Source: Enoplolaimus lenunculus | Lineage: Eukaryota; Nematoda; Enoplea; Enoplida; Thoracostomopsidae | Assembly: GCA_030248215.1 (NCBI GenBank) | Contig: JASANG010003711.1 | Span: 682,001-746,000 of the forward strand | DNA: 64,000 nt | Direction: 5' to 3' | Shown here: one piece after another, positions 35,301-47,500 of the stretch | How positions within the stretch are numbered: the stretch's first letter is position 1 | How the letters are laid out: each line of letters opens with the position of its first letter | The notes under the pieces: model-generated | The model's input: the letters and a program-made list of their open reading frames with translations, nothing else | Told to the model about the DNA's origin: nothing | The model's database searches: none | Made by a program: the position numbers and the translations under genes

Positions 35301-37620
35301 GTCCCAAATTGAAAGAACCGTACGGACAAGCGATTGACATTAAAATTAAAACAAACGTTGAATTTTGGAACATTTGAAAGAGAAACGAGCGTTAAGTGCA
35401 CATTTCTAAAACAGATGTATACCAATGAAAAGAATTTTTGTTTTGTGTAGGATCGTATGAGTCACCTGATTGCTAGAATTTTCTGATCCATAGTTACAAT
35501 GAGTATAGAATTATGAAGAAACCCTCGCGTGCGAAGCGAACGAGAAACTTGACACAATGTTAATAACTACGTTGTTTTCGGAGCAGTTGCAAAACAACTT
35601 CAATTCATGGAGTGTGGGTCACCATAGGCACTTAGCCAAGTGCTGTCTGGAGGATCCAAACCCACCAATTTAATACAAACAAAAATTTGTTATTCGACAA
35701 TTGCAAACAAAATTAATACTTAGTTTACGCCCAGAGTCTGGTTTGCTTGGCTCACGAGATTTTTATCATATTTTAACACTCCCGGTAATGGTTGATATGG
35801 AACTCTACCAATTGAATTAACCGCATAAACCCACACTGAACTTAAATTTTTTTAAGACACATCATTTTTATGGCTCAAGATTTGCGCTCACTCATCTCCC
35901 GAATTATTCAAAACGCAACCTTTACTGCGTAAACCTTTATAGCCTAAACCGAGCAGAAAATTCAGACTCCACACTTGAGCCAGACCACCAGATCACTGTC
36001 TGTATACGCGATTGATTCTTACTACTGGAAAACGTAGTTTCGCCATTTTTACCAAAATATTCAAACGTCGTCAACAATAGTTACAGACCAATAATGGTTC
36101 AAGTGATGTTCGTGAGAGCTTGCTTTAACCCTTCAAGTTATCGTTTCCGTATGATGGATTTATTCGATGCAATAAAAACCAATACCTCGCATTGTTTGTG
36201 GCGTGGTGGTACTTACCAGTGAAAAATACAGGGTTAGGCAAAAACTTGTAATAACCAAATTATATTAAAAATAAACCAGAATGGCGAAAATTTATCAGCT
36301 TTTGCGATCATAAAAGATGGAATACACTTTCGATGAAACAATTCTGTCAAACGGATACAGTGGTGTCCCGAGGGTTAGCTAGACTCCCCTAGAATATTAA
36401 TGGAATGGGATAAAGGGGGTATCTTTGAGTTGGATTAATTTCAACTTAAAGCAAAGTAAACTGTTCACCGTGAAACATATAGCTTGTGCGTACTGCAAAC
36501 AACACCGTTTGTTTTCTATTTTTGGGTTCTTGCGGTAACTTTGATCACCTTTAAGCTAATAACGCTAATTACAATTTTCAAAGTTTTACGTAGAATTGGA
36601 AACCTATAGAAACAGATATTATTGGGCTGTTTTGGATAAAATTCAAAACAAAAATATTTATAAATAGCGAAGCCTGTTTTCGTGTTCTCTTCGTACGACA
36701 CAAAACCAGAACGATTTTGAAACATTTGTGGTCCCTTTTTAAATCAGTTTGTTTGTAGTCCTGCTAGTCGCCACAGACTAAAGTAAGTATGTTTGAGGCC
36801 TTGCCACTTGTATACAAATTCGCAAACGTAAAGTATGAAGACTATAAGGATGATTTGTTCAAACGAGGCCGACGCAATTCTTTTCCGAAACAGCAAATAG
36901 CCAAGAATATTGAAACTAGCAACGCCATCAATATGTACGAAAAACCAATTGCCTTATAATTTGCTTAAAATGCCCATGGAAACATCAGGGACCGAACATT
37001 TTTCTGCGTGACTGCTATACTGCTAACCTTAACCTTTAGACTGATTTTTTGCCTAAGATATCAGGCTTTGGTTCATGCTTAAACTGGTACTGGATGTGTT
37101 ATGTATTGTAACTTTTGCAACAGCAAATATACACGAAAGACGACCATGTATGGAAAATTGGAGCTCGAACGCACTTAAACAAAATCAAAAAACGCAAAAT
37201 TAACCGTTTTCGCAAGCGTGCAAACTGTAATATATTATTTTTTCAAATAAGGATTATCACTTAATTTATTTGGTTTTTGTGATCACCGATGATCAAGGCT
37301 TTTTAACCGATTTATTGAAAAATCTTATCTCCATCACGCTTGTGATGTTATACTTTAATGATAGCAGACAAATCAAGATTATCCAGCATGGATTAGAGTG
37401 TTTATGCAATGAGATGGATTATTATTCATTTAAGATGCAGTATTTACCGGTACGTAGTCGAAGTTGAAGCGACTGGTAGCTTCTTTAACACAAGAAACAC
37501 TGTGGGAACATATGTGTATCAGTGAACTTCCCTTGGTTTAGGCTTATTATAAAGGCTTGATGAACATAAAACCCTCAGTCTAAACAAAGTCTACAACCGC
37601 AAGTCTATAGTTAAGCCTTA

Positions 37621-37770
37621 GGGTGGCGGGTATAATTTTGATGACGTCCGTCGCAGTCGGTCAACGTGCAATATCATACGCGAATTTACTCACGTACGAT
37701 ACCGTACGGTGACGGACGGTGATGCACAATGCCGAACATCGACTGCCGCGCGATAATTATAGAGCCACCC
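37621..37770. mobile_element. MITE family G: GC-rich copy
   Basis: The ends are GGGTGGCGGGTATAATTTTG and ATAATTATAGAGCCACCC, with GGTGACGGACGGTGA inside. The left flank is TTA; the right flank has changed. Confidence 0.7.
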
Positions 37771-37801
37771 AAAGCCTAACCTTCTCAGTCTCTGGGTCGC
37801 T

Positions 37802-38119
37802 TTGTCTCCCCCAGTGTTTCAGCGGCAGGCCCTAACAATGTACATGGGCCAGCGGGCCAATCAACCAACAGAAGAAAACGTAGTACTGGAAGCAGAAATT
37901 ATGTATTCAAGCTTAGGCCGTCTAAATCGATGCAGTTTTACGACCTCGAAAACAACGACAAGACAAAAAGATTCTGGTAACAACAAAAAGCAAACAGCAT
38001 TTACTACGGTCACTGAATTTGTGAATCTGAATTCGAAACTCAAATATGATGACGAACTACTGAGTCAATTATTTTCTTCACGTGCACAAGAATTAAAAAT
38101 AGCAATTATTTTTATGTGA
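37802..38119 (+). CDS. Weak hypothetical ORF or exon
   Basis: A 105-codon frame with good hydrophilic composition, from about TEENVVLEAEIMYSSLGRLN to LKYDDELLSQLFSSRAQELK. Just upstream is a TCTCCCCCAG sequence that could be a splice acceptor. Its beginning lies 32 bp from the end of a GC-rich MITE (37621-37770). No domain was recognised and no partner exon found. Confidence 0.22.
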   Translation: MSPPVFQRQALTMYMGQRANQPTEENVVLEAEIMYSSLGRLNRCSFTTSKTTTRQKDSGNNKKQTAFTTVTEFVNLNSKLKYDDELLSQLFSSRAQELKIAIIFM

Positions 38120-39215
38120 AAGTTTAAATTTTGCAATTATTTAAACCGAACAGTTTATAACAAAGACCCGATCATGCATACCTTGCAGTGTAAAATTAAT
38201 TTATTTCTTTGAATGACGCTAAAACTATTTATTACGCACATGGACCATGCTATATATCCAGACTGTTTTTGCTAGTTGAAAGTAGCTTGAGCACGTGTTC
38301 CAGCCAAGCTATGGTGCACTCGCCGAGTATGAGAGCAAATTCCATACGGAGCAGCAAACGTCGTGTGGACGTTCACAGCTATAAAGCCGAGCCGTACATG
38401 AAATTAACACTCACTTTTGCTCAACTTGAACTCGGTTAATTGAAAGCTTGCTTGTTATAGTAAAATAGATTTAGATTAGACTATATTTAACGATGTATAC
38501 GTATAGAATCGTATAAAATTTGATGAACAGAGTGGGTAAACGGCCCATGGTATAAATCTTCAGCAAAGCTATCAACTTTTTGGTAAATTTACGATAAGTC
38601 GTCACCCAACAACTTGTCGCCCAACAGTGTCCTATTGCCTCTAAATCAAGCTTAGCGTAATCCTAAGGGCCATCCTATTAGTGTAAGCCTAAGCCTAAGC
38701 CTATAAACATACAGTGCTGGTTAACAAAAGGTTGCACCGATGCGATTTCGGATTAAAAACAGTCGGTCGACGAATTGTCATGATACCCATTTCCATAGCA
38801 ATTACTTGATAATGTTGTTTTTGATGTCAACGGAATGAGAGAATGTTACTCGCTGAGCAAAACGCTATGCATCGATTTATCATTTATGATAACGAAGTCT
38901 GAAGGCATTTGCAGAATTAATTTAGCACTAAAGAGCTTTTATCTCTTGTGTTATTTTCACAACTTTACCATTGAAATGAGATTTTGACTTTATTATTCGA
39001 TGTAGCTTACTTAAAGAAGATTAGCGAATCGTTGTATTACGGCCGAGAAAATAATTTTTCTATGCTAAAATTGTGAAACCAATCTAATAGAGCTTAGGAT
39101 TTGTATAAGCTGTTCGTAAAGTTTCTAAGTCTATAAAGTGGTTTGTAATGTTATATGCCGAAAGCGATTTGCATAAAGCTTGGAATGCTACGAATAGAAA
39201 AGCTCTCAAACGCAG

Positions 39216-39417
39216 GGGCCAATATAAAGAACAGGGGCGTAGCAGTATTAGTAGCATATTCCTAAGCGTAAGCGTAAGCGTAAGCCTAAGCCTAAGCGTA
39301 AGAATGAGCATATTCCTAAGCCTAAGCCTAATCCAAGCGAAAAATTAGGATAAAGGTTAAGCTTACTCTATTCTAGTCTAACAGAAAAACTCTCCGCCCC
39401 TGATCTTTACAACGGCC
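39216..39417. mobile_element. MITE family B (TTAGGC array), copy
   Basis: The ends are GGGGCCAATATAAAGAACAG and GCCCCTGATCTTTACAACGG. The array is partly GCGTAA-variant repeats (CCTAAGCGTAAGCG). An (AT)n tract follows within 50 bp. Confidence 0.8.
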
Positions 39418-39461
39418 GACGCAGCGTTTACAACTGCCTTATATCGCCCAAAATATACATA

Positions 39462-39465
<4 letters not shown>

Positions 39466-39524
<59 letters not shown>
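39466..39524. repeat. (AT)n microsatellite
   Basis: About 59 bp of uninterrupted AT dinucleotides just after the family B element at 39216-39417. Confidence 0.98.
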
Positions 39525-39528
<4 letters not shown>

Positions 39529-40322
39529 TTGTACTTATGCAATATTCAAGTATGCATATTATGTGAACGCTTTAAATGCATGAGCCCGTAACGGACAGGA
39601 AAATACCCTTATGCATGCCGATATCATGAGTTATTTAAATATGTGGCTTTTGTAGCGTTTCCCAACATTTAAGACTAAAGCTTATTTCCAGGTAAAAGCT
39701 GAATACAGGATTGTAACGTCTTAATGAATTATGAACCAGCGTGGCATATTAATAAAATAAGACAGATTCACATTCTATACAGCATTTCTGTATTAATAAG
39801 AATCGTGTAAAAAATAAACCAGTTTCAACTGGTTTTAGGGTTATAAATGACGTCTTTCAAAACGATGTTTGGATGTCGAGAAACTCTGAAATGAATAACT
39901 TGCGTAGCTAAACGCTATTAAACACATCAAGGAGTTTTAGCGTTTGTCAAAGCTCTACTTTTCTATTAATATAATTGATTTTTTTCAAAACGCGACTACC
40001 GCTCTGCATTTAATGTCTTTTAGTTTGATTTCCAAAATATTTCGTACTAACCGCTTCCGCATAATATAGGTTATGTATAATCAATGTTGCTCATGGTTCG
40101 CATTGGCAAATACTGTACTGAATCCTAGGATTTTTAAATCTACGTTACAAATTGTGGCTTGTGCGAAAATTACTGAAACGAGTTTGTTTCATTAGACCAT
40201 CATTATGTTGTATCAATTTATCCAGGTGTTTCATCGAAACTACGCACCGTCATAAATCAATTAAATATTTAGTCATTCCAAATGAAACAGGCCCAAAGCG
40301 GTATCATTCTCCGTAATAACAT

Positions 40323-40502
40323 ACACTGTAAATTCCAGTGAGTTGATTTTAACTCAGAATGAGTTGGTTGAGTTCACTCAAATGCTAAAGCTCTGAATTC
40401 AGAGCGAACCGATATTTCTTATTATTAACTGAGAAATAACCAGAAATAGCTAATTTGCTCTCTGATTTGATTCATCCACTTATCGCAATATACAGTGTAC
40501 AT
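40323..40502. mobile_element. MITE family I
   Basis: The ends are ACACTGTAAA and ATATACAGTGT, with GAGTTGATTTTAACTCAGAA inside. About 180 bp. A related, one-ended piece lies at 23307-23495. Confidence 0.65.
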
Positions 40503-41537
40503 CTTGCAATGAAATGCGTCCTGCATTTAATTGTCTTATCATATAAAGTTAATGTTTTAAAAAAGTCGTGCAATTCTATCGTCGCCAATCGGCCATGAGG
40601 ATTAAGCAGCTTCTTCATCAATGAATTTTTCAAATTGCTACTGGCTGGCCACGGATTTATATACCCATTTCCACACAGGTATATTTTAAAAACCATATTA
40701 TTTCTTATATTTTTGTCAAAATTGCAGGTGTCTATTTTCGAAACAAAGATATGTCGAACTTTCACACCAATAATTGCAGTGTAAATTATTTTGTCAGCAG
40801 TATTATTTTGAATCAAATTTAAAAATGTCCAAGGGCGTAGCCATGACGTTGATAAGCAAAGCATGTTTTATAAATTTAGAGATGACGATTTCTTATGTTA
40901 CTTTGTTTACTTTTACTAAAATAAATTCCTAAAAATTTTCGTTCAAAAATCACAGAGAAGATTTGATCCATAAACCCCATTTAGCTACGCTCGTTGAAAA
41001 ATTTTCCACAAAAAGGATTGAGTTGCTTACAAGAGGTGCAAATATAATAATAATAATAATTATAATTATAATAAATTGGCACATGAACTGATTATTAATA
41101 TAAACATGGCAGTGACAAATGCATTGTATAAAAAAACGAATATTGCTAACTTTAAAAAACTATATGTAATTACAGTAGCAAGCGAAAATCTTGGTGATCT
41201 TAGCTTGATTTACGTTTGTTTGCTCTAGCAAAAAAACTGTTGCCTTTCAGTTGTAGTCACACAAATTTTGAAAGTCATTATCCGACGCCTTGGTTTAGTA
41301 AAATATCAGATTTATCTCAATCTTGGCATCGGCATGTGTAGACTACCTCGAAATACGGTAAACACTCTTAAAAACCCAACTTAATATTGTAACACTTAAA
41401 CCTTTAGTACGACTAATCTCCAGTACTAGGAACATGGGAGACTGTTATATAGAATGTAGTGAATAATTTAAACGTTTATGGTTCGTTTTATAATGTAATA
41501 GCTGCTTGTGACTATAAACGGATACGCCATAACATGT

Positions 41538-44500
41538 TCATAAGAAACAAACAGGCCCTATTTCAAGCCCAAACTCTTGGCTCTCGCTGCCAATATCAAA
41601 AATCGCAATATCAACAAACGGTAATCGTTGTGGGCGCTTCGTTCTCAGATTCAGGATGGTCTGTGACCACGTTGGACTTCGAGTCTAAAAGCAGATATAC
41701 GAACAAAAATTGAATAAAAAACTAGTTTTAAACAATATTTGCTTATATTGAAAATCATATTGAGATAAGATGCATTTTATTCAGTTTAGCTGAAAAAATG
41801 CAACGCAGCATTCACAAGACTTTTTCCCAACTGGGCATCAGAAACGATATATAATAGGGTTAAAGAGTACATTTTTGAAGCCATGTCGGGGAAAAATACT
41901 GTGTTGTGAATGCTGAATTGTAATCACTACTTTTCGCTGCACGGTTACCAGTATTTAGCGCAAGTCCCTTTGAACGGATTTTAGCAGAGTGATTGCTAAA
42001 CCCGTTTCTGTCTTAGTTGAAAATTTTTAACCAAATAAAGACTATAATTAAATTTTAACGTTCGTAATAAATTTTAAATTTTAACGTTCGTAATAAATTT
42101 CTCAATCCATGCATTGCCGCAGCAATGCCGCCAAACATTTTCGGAAATTTAATTACACCACACCTGTTGGCAATCATAAACAATGAAAAATATATAATAC
42201 GATTCTGCAGTAACACAACTGCAGATCACAGTCCTGTTGCAATTGATGCGATACATTTCGCAACATGAAAGATACTTAATCGGGCCCATGTAAAGATCAG
42301 AGGCGGAACGTTTTTCTGTGGGACCACAATAGAATAAGCTTAAGTTTCAGACTAATTTTTTGCTTGGCTTATGCTTAGGCTTTAGGCCTAGGCTTAGGAA
42401 TAAGCTTATAATACTGTTCTGCCCGTGTTCTTTACATTGGCCCACAATCGCATAAAGTAAACTTTAACAGACGCCTAACATCAGTTTGTGAATCACTGCG
42501 TGTTTGGTAAACTAAAACAAATTCGTTGTTTTCAAACTGCTGTTGACCTGTAACCTCAAGTTATTTCGTCAATTCTTTAACTGAGCATCTCAAAACCCAG
42601 TTTTAAATTTATCAACAAAAATATTCACGCACACAATTTATAAATGCTCAGGAAAACGATGGAACGTGAACCGCTTCCGTTCGTAGAATTGTTTATCAGT
42701 GAATCCCTCATCTATAATCTAGTTGTTTAAGCCAACCATGAAATTGCGGAAAACATATATATACGAAAGTGTTTCGGTGTGCAAAACAATATTTGACGAA
42801 AAAAGACATTGAGGTTAGAAAGCCTTGATAGACAATGATTATACTTAATTAACATTTGTGTCGTTCGTTATGTGCTAACAAAATGTTTGCTGCACATAAA
42901 TTAAAACTAAATCTTCACACATATTTACAGTTTAGGATCCAGAAACTTCGAACCGCTGGGCTGTGTAATATATATGTAATACAAGCCAAACTCAATTTTA
43001 GTGCTATAACAGAACCGTTTTCTGAGCCTGTCCGATGGAGTATTGGGACCACAGTCTGGGTAACGCTCCTTCGTCCGCCCGCACACATACTTATGTGATA
43101 ATGCTTAAGATTAAACGATCACAGGTTTATACCTTGATAAACGAACCACAACAATTTCCAGCTAGACTTTTTGAGAAAAAATGTAGGTCGCTCAGACTGT
43201 TATAACGCTAGACATATTTTGAGACTAAAGTCAAAAACGAAACACATCTTAGACTACTTTCGAGGTAGAGCATCGATATATAATTTGATACCGACTTTAC
43301 TCGTGCTTCAATGCACTAACTGGTTCGCATAACATTAGAATCTTTTGAAATTTATACAGTGAAATTCGTTTTTACATTACTTAAATATTTCAGCAAAGGA
43401 CTTTCAAGGAGTTTTTTTTCTACATTTGTCAAAGAAATAGTGTTACCGTACAGATGTAGCGCTGGACGAATCTATACAATTCACTAATTCCTAATTTCTA
43501 AAACGTAAAGCAGCTGATATCATACTGCATATACTACACTACTTTTAGTCGTCTCCATGTTACTTCAAGGGGCGTCCACGTTTCGGGTGGGTCTATAAAT
43601 AAGTAGGTTTAGATTCTAGATTACATTTTTATGCTTAGGCTTAAGCTTAGGCTTAGGCTTAGGCTTAGGAACACATTTTTGCAACGCTTAGGCTTAAGCT
43701 TAGGCTTTCGGAATACGCTTAATCTACTGTTACGCCTCTTAAAGTGTTAACATTGGCTTTTGGACGAATAACTTTTCTCGTCCGATACATCGCATTTTAA
43801 AAAATTTTTATTTAAAAATTTGATACTCTTCAGTTCACTATGGTGCAGTTTTTATCATTAAAGAATATTTAACCGTATTTTGACGTTAAATAACAAATGG
43901 TTACAAGCTGGGCCTATAATCTCAAATGTGGAATAGCAACTATCATCAGTTAGTAATACGTTTTCAAACGTACTAACCATTACCGTAGTGGAAGTCAAAA
44001 TTAGTAGCAATGTACAGCAAATCATACGCGAAAATGTGCTGAATTTTGAGCGTCAGCCTTCGCTGGTTTCGAAAGTTACAAGACCTAACACCAAATGGTG
44101 ATAGGTGCTAAACACATTTCAAAATACGGCCGCAAAGGTTAAAGTGTATGATGTTACTTTTAGAATAGAACAGCAATACTTTCGTCAGAAAACGTTAAAA
44201 CTTTAAATCTATTATATTATTTATGTTCGGTATTCAATCTACTCAAAAAAACTAATAAATTAAAGTTACAAAAATGTTAGCATTTGGCTACATTGTATTA
44301 TCCACAATGTCACGTTAGTGTAGTAGTCATTGTGCCTGAATGAATGCATATTGTTGGTTAATTGAAAAGCTAAAAGTAAAACTGTCAAAGTTTAATTTTA
44401 GGTTTTGTACACTTCCTTCTACAGTTTTCGAAATTTTTTAAACCTTACGATATCTTAAAACAGACCGGAGTCGGTGCTGGAAATATTGTAACCACTTTAA

Positions 44501-47500
44501 GGTGTAATTCAGTTGGCAATGCAGCCTTGCAATTTTGCGTATCTTTTAGTTGAAACAAATTTCTCATTCACAACTAATTTAGCAGTCAATTTACCGAGAT
44601 GTTAATGAATAAAAATAACAACAATTTGTAGAAATCATAGTCCCAAAAGACCACAAGGTATACTCTGTAAAATGTTTCTGAGAATTGCAATGCTAGTGAC
44701 TTTAATACTAATTTGTGATACGCCACGAGAGAATTTCACAACAAATGTGAACTCGAAAATCAACACTTTGATTAAGATTTGGATACGATAAACAGTCATT
44801 AATGGTAATTATTTTTAAACTGAACGCTAGAAGCTGGTATCGAATAGTTATGAGGGGTTCAATTATAAATAACTGAGGCAGTCTGAGTCACGTTTTGTAC
44901 CAAGCTCGCAATACTGCTTGGCGAATGTACGACAGAATATGAACGTTTTAGAAACTTAATGAAACGTGACCTGTTATAGAATTTCAAACATCTTAGTCCA
45001 GCGGCACTTAATATTTTAGTGCTACAGGGCCCTTGGTTCAAAATTATAACCCGTTTAGTTCGAAGTAAACTTTTAAGCATTCTCTGAAGCTTGGATTGAA
45101 AATCATCAAAAGCGACAGTCCACAATGTAAGACTTGGTGACAATAAAATTGAATTCATTAATGTTCTCGGTGTTGACGCACAGGAGAGTTTAAGGGGATT
45201 CCCGCATGCCAGATTTCTTTTTGTATCATACATCAAACTCAGTTTTCTGATTATGTTAAATTTCTACCCAAAAAGTTGTAACGATGCCTATAAATACCTA
45301 TCGCGAGCGTTCCAGCGTTATTATTTACACAAGTTATCAAAAAACCGGTTCTTGAACACTTCGCCCACAGGCTTATGCTTAGGTTTAGGTGAATACCTCG
45401 CATCTTGTACATTTCCACAACAGAGGCGTAGGTTAATACTTCGGATCGTGTACACTTCCTCGAAAGGCTATGAAGCAGGCTCAGACATATGTTTACGTTC
45501 AGGAAAAGGCGTTCTTAAGCCTAAGCCTTTACCTACACCTAAGCCTTAAGCCGTATTCACACATGCAAGTTTTTGCTGCGAGAACTTGCAGCTGCAAATT
45601 GCACGCAGAACTTGCATTTTTTTCATCAGCCAATGAGAACGCGGCTGCAATTCATATCAGTGAACTTCAATGGTTGTTCACCCATGTGAACTACATTCCT
45701 AGCAATGCTTTGTAATAAGTTATTTGCAGCTCCATGTGTTTCGAACGGGATTTTGAACAAAACTTGCAAGTGCCAGTTGCAGTTGCAAGTTCTCACAGCA
45801 AAAAACTTGAACGTGTGAATAGGGCTTTAAGCATAAATGCGCGTGAATGTGTACAAGAAACAACCAATCGAACCGCAGTGTTCTTACTTTGCATCCATCT
45901 TCGACAACGGTGAACGCGAATTTAGAATGATCCAATTGTAATTCGAGATCATTGTACGACATCAGTTTAACAGCGCGACGCGATGAATTGTTCGTATCGT
46001 ATGCGGCAATTGACTTTCGGCAATGATATGTTAAATTTTGATGTGCAATTGAAGAAATTGCTTGCAGCATTTGTAATTGATTTGCGGTTGCTTTATATTT
46101 GAACTAAAATCGCTGACAAAATACTATGATTATAATTACCTCAAAACCTGGGACCACATTTGCAAATGGCTACAGGATCTGTCATCGGTTATCGGGTTTC
46201 AAACAAGCGGCCAATGTAACGAACACGGGCGGAACAGTATTATGGGCATATAACTAAGCCTAAACCTAAGCCTAAAGGCTAAGCCATGAAGTAAAGTTAA
46301 TCTAAAGGTTAAACTTATTCGATTCTGGTCTCACAGCAAAACGTTGCGCGACTGATCTTTACATGGGTCGAACAAGGTAACCAATGTATATGCTAACAGA
46401 TCTTTACCAGAACATTGATTGCAGAGTTTGCAAACTGGTTAAACGTCTGTTTTGCATTGGAACCAAAACCGCAAAAAGTGTTAATTTTACAAAAAAATAA
46501 AATTGCTAAATAATTCCAAACCATATTTCCATTGGGAATCTCGTCTCCGAACCATTTGTAGCCAGGATCGCCGTCATACCAGACTTTCTTTGGAAACTGT
46601 AAATCAACACTTCATTTAAAACAGGAAGTAGTCTTTGAAGTTTACTGTTTCTTTAACCCTTTCTCACATGAATATTTTCTATTTCCCCTGAGACCTACTT
46701 TTATGCTAGGATTCGAACTCCAGTAACTGGAATGGGAGGAGGCGTATACCATCACCACTGAGCTATAGGAGCTTGACGCTTGAGCCCGAGGGGGGCTGTC
46801 ACGTCTTGCGGTGATTTAGTACTATGCATGCGTGTTACAATTGTTAAACACGGTGCGATATATATTATTTAACGTATTTACACTGCGATTTGTTGCCTAT
46901 AGGCAACTCAATGTGAGAAGGGGTTATAGATAGTAAACTTAAAATTTTTTTGCTTAAATCGCTATAGTATTTCGGTTCGGCTTCCACAATAAAATAGAAG
47001 TTTCATAAGATAAATGATATACTGTAATGTTTACAATATAATCAAGTCATCAGAACTTCACTTTAGATACATTTAACAAAGAAAATACCTCAGATACAAC
47101 TGGATAAATGCAAGTTTCTTGAGTTATGCGGTCACAATGAACCTGTAGTGCATCATCGTAATGTCCTTGATTGGGGTCAACAAAATAAATGCCTGAAAAT
47201 TGTCAAAATAAAAACATCGAAATGACATCATAACAAAATTAGATTGACGAATCTATTACAATGATTTTCTTACTTAAATAAAAAATGATTTCATACTTTA
47301 AGAATATTATAAGTGACTTGTACGATCGTCTCCAAACCAGAAAGTATTATGATTTGTTTTATTCGCGATGTGCATTCTATATAATGTGTGCGTTCTGAAA
47401 AGCTTTTCTCTCTGTATTTGAACCTGAAAACAATGAATAAATAAATAAATAAATAAATAAATATATACAGGCTTGTCACAGGGAACGTTTCACTTACCTG

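Larger units (their letters stand above)
35301..41537. other. Intergenic stretch between the small gene and the fibrillar collagen
   Basis: It holds a family G element, a weak ORF (37802-38119), a family B element, the (AT)n tract and a family I element. The rest (35301-37600, 38120-39215, 39530-40320, 40510-41537) shows nothing recognisable. A CTATAAAG motif at about 38381 on the plus strand is not tied to any gene. Confidence 0.5.

Noticed and set aside
44859-45236. 125-codon minus-strand ORF in the last fibrillar collagen intron
   Set aside because: No domain, no start context, no splice support and a chance-like composition. It lies between a propeptide exon and the last exon, where no coding sequence is needed.
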